Positions 55,265 through 64,000 of a DNA stretch of 64,000 nucleotides are shown piece after piece (position 1 is the first letter of the stretch; every line of letters starts with the position of its first letter). This DNA is from Macrothele yani (taxonomy: Eukaryota; Arthropoda; Arachnida; Araneae; Macrothelidae), in NCBI GenBank assembly GCA_039090855.1, contig CM077001.1, forward strand, positions 120,592,922 through 120,656,921, given 5' to 3'. Made by a program: the position numbers and the translations under genes. The notes under the pieces were generated by a model. The model saw only the letters and a list, made by a program, of their open reading frames with translations. It did not search any database and was not told the origin of the DNA.

Positions 55265-56830
55265 GGAGTGTTATATGGCGGTTATCAAAGTGTCAGCTAA
55301 TCTGTGCATCTACAAAGAGTTCAGCGATCGGCAGACTCGCTGGAATCGAAAGTAACTTTTATTGAACCAGGATTTATGGCCTGATTTCTTATGTCACACG
55401 GACTAACGCGACTTAATATCTTCTTCCCAACGCTGGCGATTGGTTGGAATGGGGGCACTGCATCGGATACCCATTTTGACCTCCTAACAAATAGAAGAAT
55501 CCTATGTTACTTTTCCAACCCGTAAATTTAGACTTGGAGGTTTAATTCAGGGGAGGCCTGCGTTCCCCGTCTCGGGATTGGAGATAGCATATAACTTTGA
55601 AGTGTAGTGGGTGGATCCTGGGGAGGTTGTCGAAAATTTCGAGAAGAGAAGAGAGACACTTGTTCTTTCACTTTAACACTTGTTACTGGATTTTGCAAAA
55701 AAAGTCTCCTGTGACGAAGGGAGTCCTATCATGCCCGAGAAGCAAGCAGGCGGGAAATACTAGTGATCGCCAATATTGGGAACCGTCGGAAGCTCAGAAC
55801 AGTGAGGACAGAGGAGGGATCCCTTGTCATCACCCGGCCTCAACTTCGTGATGGAAGAGATTCAACGATAATATTTTACTAAATGCAGTGTCTACACTAC
55901 TCCAGACTATTTTGAGCGCTCTCGTGGACTTTTCAACCTCGGACATCAGATGGTTCAAGGCGTGGTCCCCAGGCCAGATTTGGAATTTAAGGTAGGAGTC
56001 CCATCCTATTAGTTTTTGGGCATTCCCTCAATTTTTTTTTTAACCAATTGTTGTGTGTGACATGCGATAGGCTGAAAATTTTATAGTAGCTATTTTATGC
56101 TGAGGAAAGAAGGGGAATTATATATTGAACATCTTCCTGTGAGAAAAGTCGGTCGAAATGCAGATATTCTGGATCTTACAATTCAGTAATGAAATGCAGT
56201 TGTTGTCGTTTTTTTTTTTTTTTTTTTTTTACATTGATGCTTAGTGATGAATTTTAATAATTTAGAAGTTGCAAATAATTTATCTCACGAGATAACCGGA
56301 GTTATGAGAAAAATATACACTTTAACTGAGAAATAGGGTCCTGAATATAATATGTGCTGTGTTCATGCTAAGTAACGAATAATTTTTTTTTTGTGTTTAA
56401 ATATATATTGTGCCTATTCTCTTAGAAGTATTTGGGCTCTCAATCCTGAATTGGTTAGATTAATTTCTTACGCTTAAGGCCCAATCAGAATTCTTTCAAA
56501 ATCATAAAATTTGGCAGGAAAGGTGGGCGATCATCTTTATTTCATTCTAAAACATTGCGGCGCTCAGCGGAACCCCTAAACACGGAGTGTTGGCTGGGGG
56601 AAACACAACGCCCGTCCTCGAATAGCGAGCCCGCGTGTTCTGTATTGGAAACAGAGATGTATTCAGGCATCATCACTGTGGTGCTTAGAGCCTCCGAAAA
56701 TCCATGAACGCCCCCCCCCCCCCCTTCCTCGTCGATTTTTTGGGCGATGTCTTATATTTAGTCTAATTGTTTTCGTCTATAGCTGGATATTAGGAAATAT
56801 TAATTAAAAAACTTAATGAATGAAAATATA
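55265..56830. other. Unannotated spacer
   Basis: No supported gene. Contains poly-T (about 56,210-56,230) and a poly-C run (56,709-56,724). Confidence 0.4.
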
Positions 56831-56835
56831 ATAAT

Positions 56836-57560
56836 AATAACAAGTTAGTATAATCATGCAATGCATTGATTATGATACGCTTTCCAACATACCAGAAATT
56901 ATTACTCAAGTTATGTGGATAATGGCTGTGGAATAAATCTCGCTCCTGTGTCCTGACCTTTGATCCCATTTCGATTATATTCAACAGAGCCGGTTCAGTA
57001 TACCTCAGGACTTGTCGCAATAGAAGCAGTTTTACGCAAGTTATGATAATAATGGCTGTGGAATAAATCTTGCTTTTGTGCAATGACCTTAGACCCCATT
57101 TCGTTGATATTCAACAGAACCGGTTCACTATACCTCCGGAAAAACATGATAACGTTTTGTCGCAATCGAAGCATTTTTAGGTAAGTTATGATGCACAAGG
57201 GCAATGGAATGGATCCCACTCCAGTGTCATGACCTTTGATCCCATTCCGCCCATTTTCAATAGGGTTCGTACCCAGGTGGTTCCCTACTACATACTAAAA
57301 TTTCATCGAAATCGAACCATTTTTATGCAAGTTATGACGCATAAGAGCAATGGAATGAATCCCACTCCTATGTCCTGTCCTTTGACCCTGTTTCGCCCAT
57401 TTTCAATAGGGTTCGTCCCCAAGTGGCCCCCTACCACATACTAAAATTTCGTCGAAATCGAACCATTTTCACGTGAGTTATCGTGCGGACGGACAGACGG
57501 ACAAAGCTGGAGCATTTGCGCTTCTTCAACCTACGGTTGGAAAGCGTAAATAAGAATATG
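56836..57560 (+). repeat. About 146-bp tandem array 2 with DR1-like motif
   Basis: TGACCTTTGATCC-type sites lie at 56,956, 57,084 (TGACCTTAGACCC), 57,230 and 57,376 (TGTCCTTTGACCC). The same flanking monomer text as array 1 is present, as is the same terminal GTGCGGACGGACAGACGGAC and GCTTCTTCAACCTACGGTTG. Confidence 0.85.
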
Positions 57561-57857
57561 AATAATATAAAAAACACCCACATGGACTTCAATCTGAAAT
57601 TTCCATCGTCCTTCAACAAGACATTAAACAGTCCTCGCTGAAAGGGCAATTTTCCAAGCATTGACAGCTCGTACTACTTCCGCAATAAAAACTAATTCCA
57701 CAGAGTAGCCATGTTCGCGCTGAAATACATCATATTTTGGAAGCTGGCATTCAGCTTTATTTCAGTCTTGTCTTCGTATAAGACCCCCAAATTGTGGCTG
57801 GGAGAGGGGGACGCCATAGTGAGATCTCGCACGACACCCCTCCCCGATACAGGAAAT

Positions 57858-58032
57858 TTTGTCGCCACACAACATCTTCACACTGTTCACCAAGCCGCAG
57901 GAATACACCTGGACCTGGTTCACTGATGTTTACACACGCACACACCGAAACTCTCACCACGGCCCAACATGCAACACCAATCAAACCCCCGAGTCATTCA
58001 ATTCCGCCGAAGAACTTGAACTGATTTTCAGG
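57858..58032 (+). other. Possible host exon (unrecognised)
   Basis: An open frame reads NIFTLFTKPQEYTWTWFTDV and ends AEELELIFR just before CAG|GTATAC, a plausible splice donor at about 58,032. Base composition is richer in C than its surroundings. I do not recognise the protein and there is no obvious acceptor, so this is a weak candidate. Confidence 0.2.
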
Positions 58033-58189
58033 TATACGGTTAAACCTTAGTGTAGCTAACGTGAAATTAGTGCTTCCAATACAACAAAATATTTGATACT
58101 TAATTTTTAACAATAGCAAATCATTAGAAATTGTTCCCATAATTTTTTCTTTTTTCTGGTGGTGACTAGTTTACACTCTGTGACAAAAG

Positions 58190-59850
58190 AAAAAACAAGA
58201 AAGATGACACCGAATTTTCGGGTGTAATAAGCACGTCTTTTGAATCCGTTCTGATGCAAATTAAATTTATCAAAGCTATTCAAAGTCAATGGAACCGGTA
58301 TGGAAAGCAATAGATCTGACGAAAGAAAGAAGATTTTCAATCAGGTTTTTAATCCCTCAGATATTGCTGTAAACGGAATCGTGAGCTTACGAACTCTTAG
58401 AAACAGAGATATCAACAAAAATAAGATGTGACTTTACGTCCCCTGGTGGGAAAACCATCCATTATTTTAGGAAGAAAGAATTCTCAAAAGGTTTATCCAT
58501 ATAAGCGGTATCGGTCCAAGAAAAAAAAATAGTCGAGTTTTCAGGAGCCCAGATTTTGCAACAAATAATTCAGAAGCAGAAATTAACACTTATGACCCCT
58601 GGTGGCTAAACCATTTTTTACCAAACATTAGAAATTATGTGAAAAATATTTTCCATGAGGTCTTGTATGCGATACAGGAAGAATTTTTCAAATCGGAGCT
58701 TTAGGAGAGAAATAACGCAATTTACCTTTGTGCCCCCTAGCGGAAAGTCTATGATTTACTTGAAAATTTTGAATTTATAAGAAAAACATTTCTCATCGGA
58801 AACACTATCCAACAAAGAAGGAATTTTTCAAATCGGACTCCTAGAAGTAGAGATATTTACAAAAATAAGATATACATCTACGCCCCTGGCGTAGAAACTA
58901 TGCATTATTTCAAGAAGAAAATTTTCCTAAAAGGTTTGTCGACATGAGTAGTATCGGTCAACAAACGACTTTTTTCAATCGAGATTTTAGAAGCTCATAT
59001 TTTGCTGCAAATACATCAGCAGCGGAAATTAAAACTTACGCCACCTGGTGGCCAAACCATTTCTTACAAAAATTAGAAATTATGTGCAAACGATTTCCCA
59101 TCAGGAGCTGTATGCGGTGCAGAAAGAAGTTTTCGAATCGGCGATGTAGACGCAGAGATATAGGGGAAAACGCACTTTACATTTACGCCCCCTAGCGAAA
59201 AGTCTATGAATTACTTGAAATTTTTGAAATTATATGAACCACATGCCAGACTAGAAACACTATCCAACAAAGAAGGAATTTTTCAAATCGTGCTCTTAGA
59301 AGTAGAGATATTCACAAAAATAAGATATACATCTACGCCCCCTGGCGTAGAAACCATGCACTATTTTAAGAAGAAATTTTTTCTAAAAGGTTTGTTGACA
59401 TGAGTAGTATCGGTCAACAAACCACGTTATTTTCAATCGAGAATTTAGAAGCTCATATTTTGCTGCAAATACATCAGAAACGGAAATTAAGATTTACGCC
59501 CCTGGTAGCCAAACCATTTTTTTTTACAAAAATTATAAATTATGTTCAAACGATTTCCCATCAGGAGCTGTATCCGTTGCAGAAAGAATTTTTCAAATCG
59601 GAGATTTAGAAGCAGAGATATAGGGGGAAACGCAATTTACCGCTACGCCCCCTAGCGGAAAGTCTATGAATTACTTGAAAATTTTGAAATTATATGCAAA
59701 ACATGTCACACTGAAAACACTATCCAACAAAGAAGTAATTTTTCAAAATGGGCTCCTAGAAGTAGAGATATTGACAAAAATAAGATGTACATCTACGCCC
59801 CCTGGCGGAGAAACTGTGGAATATTTTAAAAAGAAAATATTCCGAAAAAA
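58190..59850 (+). repeat. CTCF-motif-bearing satellite array D
   Basis: Sites are at 58,437, 58,594, 58,731, 58,881, 59,039, 59,186, 59,336, 59,497, 59,646 and 59,796, spaced 137-161 bp with a three-monomer unit of 455-460 bp. Examples are CGCCACCTGGTGG (59,039), CGCCCCCTAGCGG (59,646) and CGCCCCCTGGCGG (59,796). The outer end ACAAGAAAGATGACACCGAA is at about 58,195. The array stops abruptly at about 59,850 without the GGACGGACGGAC end. Confidence 0.87.
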
Positions 59851-59859
59851 GACATCGTT

Positions 59860-62340
59860 TTGTTACGATTAGGTATCAGTACTAATGTAAACTGGTTGTT
59901 TAATTAATATGTCTTCTTGTTCGACTCTACCCGAGAAGTACGAAGTGATGGACAATTTTAGTTGTTCCCGAATATTCCACCAGTAGTGATGTAAACGGGA
60001 TTTCATTTCGGGTATCCTGTCTACATCAGAACAGGAACGGATTATACAGTGGCATACCTGAAAAACTCGGCGCCGCCCGCAAGAAAATATCTTCGAGTAC
60101 TTTTTGCGGAAATCTATTTACTTTCAGCTGCTGAAATTTTTAAATTCCATATTACACTAGGTTGTACGGGCGTTCTGTAATTTAAATTCTTTGCGGTCCA
60201 TAGGTATTTTTCGTAAAAACAAAATTGTTACACTTTATTGCCTGTAACACAAATGTACACGTTGTAATTTAAATTATTGCTCTAGCTTTATACCAAAATC
60301 AAAGTATTACGAAACACTTATTCCAAAGTCAATCATATCATTCAAATTATAATCTTTTACAGAACTAAGACCAGCCCCTGAAATTCCTCACGATCGCACG
60401 CACAAAGTGTCGCGTGACAGTGTCTAATCTAATGACATTTTCCCGATTTATACGGAAGTACAGAACATAAGTAAGCAAATTAAAAAGTAACAATTAAGAA
60501 TTGGGGCATAACAACGGTAAAATTACTTAAATCGGTAAAATTACTTACTCTTGAATACAAAAAACACACACACTTAACATAACTTTGTAATGTTTTGCAC
60601 ATAGTAAAATACTTTTCTTTTTGACTCTGTAATATAAAAAAAAATGACACAGGTCTCTATTTTTTCGTTCCCGCGAAGAACACCTTTTAGCTCATTCTAT
60701 TCTGAACGATGCGTAGTTATGCGCAAACATGTGTAATATATCATAGCCTTATCCTCATTGATATGAAAAATTCATTTATTCAATTGATATTTCATTCACA
60801 TTATGCTGTTGTTATTATTCATGTATAGGATAAAAAAAGGGGGCCTCAAATCCTCTGGCATAGCTCCTTTCTCGTCACCCAGTTTTTATTAACTAAAGTG
60901 AAAATGATTTTTTGAAAACCTTACTTATTTACTGAAAATAAAAAAAAAAACCCGCCGAAAATTGTTTTCTTTTTCAATACTTCATTCAAAGCTGCCGTCA
61001 AAAATTCCTGGCTATTTAACCAGTTTCATATGAAGTTCCGCTAAAAATTTTGAAAAATCTTTCTGCTGAGCCTAGAGGCCCTCTCATCCGTGACCCCCTA
61101 CCCCTAGTACGCCCATGGGATTATATCATGCTGTGGCACTGAATTGCGGCCCGGAAAACTTTTCCTTGCAATCAATTATTTTTAGTAAAACATTGTAATG
61201 TTACGGTGTTTTGGAGATTTTTAAAGGATTTTTAGTGTTAATTCATTTACAAGCAAGAAATATTCCAGAGCTAAACTCGAAAGGACCTATCTGAGGGCGG
61301 CATCGGAGATTAGAGATTGTAAAAATGTGTTTCTCAGGGAATTGTTCCTTTGTATTGTAGAGCCGTTTTAGAAAACCTGGAGAGCTTAAATCGTTTTATT
61401 GGCATACGCTGCAATCATGAGCATTGCCATCCGCAAGCGATTCGGAACGGGCGTGATTGTTTTATTGCATCAGAGGCGTCCGTCACATCTGCCCTTGAAG
61501 CCAAGACGGACACACAAGGGGAGAAGAACCTACGAATTCTAAGAAGAGAGGAGAAGATTTCGGATTTCGGGGAGCGAAGGAGGATGGCTTCCGTCCGATC
61601 TTAGAAGCGCGAGTGAGTAATAAGAAAATGAAACAGAAGAGAAACTAGACAGACTCGTAGAATGAATAAGAAAGACAATGATTAAGATCAGGGAACAACC
61701 TGCACGTATGACGTATGAGTTAATAAACAATTTGAGACTGTAAGATAGTATAACTAGGCTAGTTATCCGAATTTATTGGCGTAGATAAAATTCGGATAAC
61801 TAGTATAGTTATACTATCTGATCTATAGTTGGTGTACAGTTCCTTGCGTTATTATTGAGACTATAACTTCTGAACCACTCATTTGCTTCGTATTTTCCGC
61901 AGTGATTTGAAACAAGGCATACCTAATCGGAACCCGTAAAAACATCGTAACATCTTTGTTAGAAGGGAGGAAATGTTATGACTAAGAAATAATTGTATTG
62001 TTGTCATTATTGCTATAAAATCATAGTTAATTTTCAAAAGTTTCATTTGCATGTAAATAAATTAACTGGCGGTGAAATAAAGTTTTAAAATTGTACAACG
62101 TAAACTTGCGAGCAAACGATATCAAGAATGTCTATTTCGTTTCCCAGTTTTAAATAATGCATGTGCTAAAAATTTTACAGAGCTGTTCATCAGAATATGC
62201 TGATTCTTTTTGTGATAAAATATCTATATATAATTTAAATACGAAATTCAAATCGGAAGTAATTTTTTTGCATTAAAATACGCTTACTTGGGGGCATTTG
62301 ATTTCTCTTAACCCAGAGGCGCTGTGATGTTTAAACCCGC
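59860..62340. other. Unannotated AT-rich spacer
   Basis: No gene is supported. One 32-bp-arm hairpin lies at 61,743-61,819 (separate entry). The ORF at 61,350-61,604 has no recognised features. Confidence 0.4.
61743..61819. repeat. Hairpin with 32-bp arms
   Basis: AGATAGTATAACTA..AGTTATCCGAATTT (61,743-61,774) pairs with 61,788-61,819 with two mismatches around a 13-nt loop. Confidence 0.9.
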
Positions 62341-62347
62341 CTCTGAC

Positions 62348-62556
62348 TTTTTTTTTTTTTTTTTTTTTGTTTGAGGGTTTAACGACCAGCGTGAGCAACT
62401 CAATAGGCTATATATAGGTAGTCGTCCGTCCCTAATTTAGGGCCACTGACTCCAGGGAAGGGAGAGAGCCAGTGCCGTAAGACAAACACAACATCCATGC
62501 CTCACCGGGATTCGAACCCGGACCCATCGCTGAAATCACTGCGCCACCGGGGCGGT
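62348..62556 (-). mobile_element. tRNA-derived SINE, family B, copy 3 with TSD
   Basis: Head on minus: ACCGCCCCGGTGGCGCAGTG, then box B GGGTTCGAATCCCGG, then the shared body and a long poly-A tail (poly-T on plus at 62,348-62,369). The 8-bp repeat CCTCTGAC flanks it (62,340-62,347 and 62,557-62,564). Confidence 0.87.
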
Positions 62557-62564
62557 CCTCTGAC

Positions 62565-64000
62565 GTTGTTTCTTCATATTAAAAGGAAAAGCACGCTAAT
62601 GCAATGTCTGTAGTTCGTCATTTTAAATTTAAAAGATGCTAAATTATTTCATAAAAGCAACATTTTTTGATTGATTTGTTTTCAAATCACTCAAATGCGT
62701 AAATAAATGAATGGAAACAGATAGGTGCGACAGGCAGATATCTCAAACTAAAGAAATCACTAACGGTCAATATAAATGGAATTATGATAGGAAGAAGATC
62801 CAAACATAGAATTATCCCCATGGAAAGAATTTGCTTTAAAAAAAAAAAAAAGATATTCATTGTATTTATTTTATTAATGAGAAATTCCAGGGATCACCTT
62901 TATTTATTTATTTTCTTTTTATCGAACTACTTTTGTGTAAGAATTACTACTGAGATTCCCACATTTTAAAAACAATAATTACTACACACCCACAGAACTT
63001 TGAATAAATCGCACGCAGGCACTTCCTGACCACCTACCATCTACGTGTATGCGAATTGAAAAATAAAGTTTAATTTTATTTATGTTTCCCTTCGCTGCGT
63101 GAGAGTCGAGTGCGCGTTTAACCTCAACAACCGTCGCTTCTAACCCTTTCTTTCTTTCCGTGCTCATCGGAATGTCCGAAGCGCAGCTGTTCATCCACCT
63201 GCGTCAGTCACGCGCCGTTTCCTCCCCGCCGATGATGCACGCGCACCTCAGGTGACGTGCACGTGCACCTCTGGAAACAATGATACGGAACAATGCCTAT
63301 GCCGAACAATGTCTTCTTTCCCGCGGTCACAGTTACAGACCACGTGCGGTTTCTATTTTGGCGATTCATGCGTTTGCCTGGATCTACGGAAGCAGGAAGT
63401 GGCTATCCCCAACCGTCGAACCTCCGACCTTCACTCCCCCCTGTCCTTCCAGTGAACCTGACATCCCTCCATTCTTGCAGTGTTATTTCATCCCCCCCAC
63501 CACCTCTCCATCCATCTCCCCGCTCCCAAGCCCACAAACTCGTAATACAGATTACGATGGCGGTGTTTGGCCAGCACAGTCAGCGAGCTTGGCAGTCAAT
63601 TATCGCCTGTTTTTCGGATTATCTTGCGAGCGCTGCCGATTCCTTAATCAGTGGTCCGTGACATGGGAAAACGCTTTATCTTTTCCTCTATTTATCTGCC
63701 GCAGCGTAGAGGTTATTCCTATTTGATCTGTGATGTGTCCGAAACAAGGACGGCACAGGGCGGGGCCTATTAGGGCAATCGCCCCTCAAAGCGAAATTTT
63801 TACCCACAGGATGGCGAACTCACGTTTTATCCGGAGAACGGTACCACCGTCACGTCTCCATTATACATAGTCTTGCCAAAGGTGGCAGGTTCAGTAGTAT
63901 TTTAGTCTTCAACTCTTGATCACTGAAAGAGTAATTCGAACGATTTTTTTTTTTTCCTTTTGTTTGTTTGTTTCCTTTTTGGATTAGCTGCCTAATGATC
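62565..64000. other. Unannotated; GC-richer segment 63,100-63,900
   Basis: From about 63,100 the sequence becomes richer in G+C and CpG (for example GGTGACGTGCACGTGCACCT at 63,252). Overlapping ORFs of up to 148 codons appear in two frames, and neither resembles a known protein. The composition could mark a promoter region of a gene beyond the window, but I cannot support that from the sequence. Confidence 0.3.

Noticed and set aside
63252..63726. Overlapping GC-rich ORFs as an exon or CpG-island promoter
   Set aside because: No homology, splice signals or core promoter elements could be supported; composition alone is not enough.

Overview
This is a gene-poor, AT-rich piece of a metazoan nuclear genome. 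An arthropod is most likely and a chelicerate is my best guess. That guess rests on the repeat content: many Tc1/mariner relics, a BovB-like RTE retrotransposon and several tRNA-derived SINE families. I could not recognise any host protein-coding gene with confidence. Almost everything that can be identified is mobile DNA or its debris.

Layout. 0-5 kb: a duplicated module, a tRNA-derived SINE, a complete but dead Tc1 element (1990-3458, TA-flanked) and a second SINE with a target-site duplication. 5-9.8 kb: low-complexity AT- and pyrimidine-rich DNA plus a 24-bp minisatellite. 9.87-12.9 kb: a nearly intact minus-strand RTE (endonuclease plus reverse transcriptase) split by one nonsense codon. 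13.1-14.4 kb: SINE debris inside an inverted repeat, then two back-to-back palindromes and a (GT)n tract. 14.7-16.0 kb: a full-length mariner relic. 17.8-18.3 kb: a foldback element with tRNA-like arms. 19.5-24.0 kb: two oppositely oriented arrays of about 150-bp monomers carrying a CTCF-like motif, separated by a different array of about 146-bp monomers carrying a nuclear-receptor DR1-like motif. 25.05-27.1 kb: one Tc1 element inserted inside another. 28.6-30.8 kb: a Tc1 relic and a mariner relic. 31.34-32.13 kb: three 179-bp LTRs and two 124-bp internal regions. 32.6-34.4 kb: a third CTCF-like array. 36.4-37.7 kb: a long inverted-repeat element. 38.29-41.28 kb: a hAT-like element with an 8-bp TSD, itself carrying a twin-primed RTE insertion. 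41.5-46 kb: SINEs and Tc1 relics. 47.7-51.9 kb: a Penelope-like RT fragment beside a second, decayed RTE copy. 51.9-53.3 kb: a pogo/Tigger relic interrupted by a hAT relic. 53.7-55.3 kb: the best-preserved Tc1 transposase in the window, with one nonsense codon. 56.8-59.85 kb: more DR1-like and CTCF-like arrays. 59.9-64 kb: little recognisable apart from one SINE and a hairpin.

The most striking item is the 31,345-32,129 element. It is a tandem, gene-less, TRIM-type LTR retroelement. Each LTR contains a complete 73-nt tRNA-like gene with A and B boxes. A tRNA-Lys-type primer binding site follows each of the first two LTRs, a polypurine tract precedes the second and third, and GGGG flanks the whole. 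No run of four T occurs on the sense strand of the 303-bp unit, so RNA polymerase III could in principle transcribe a full-length genome from the tRNA-like promoter.

The second notable theme is the four arrays in which a 13-bp motif close to the CTCF core recurs about every 150 bp, one nucleosome repeat.
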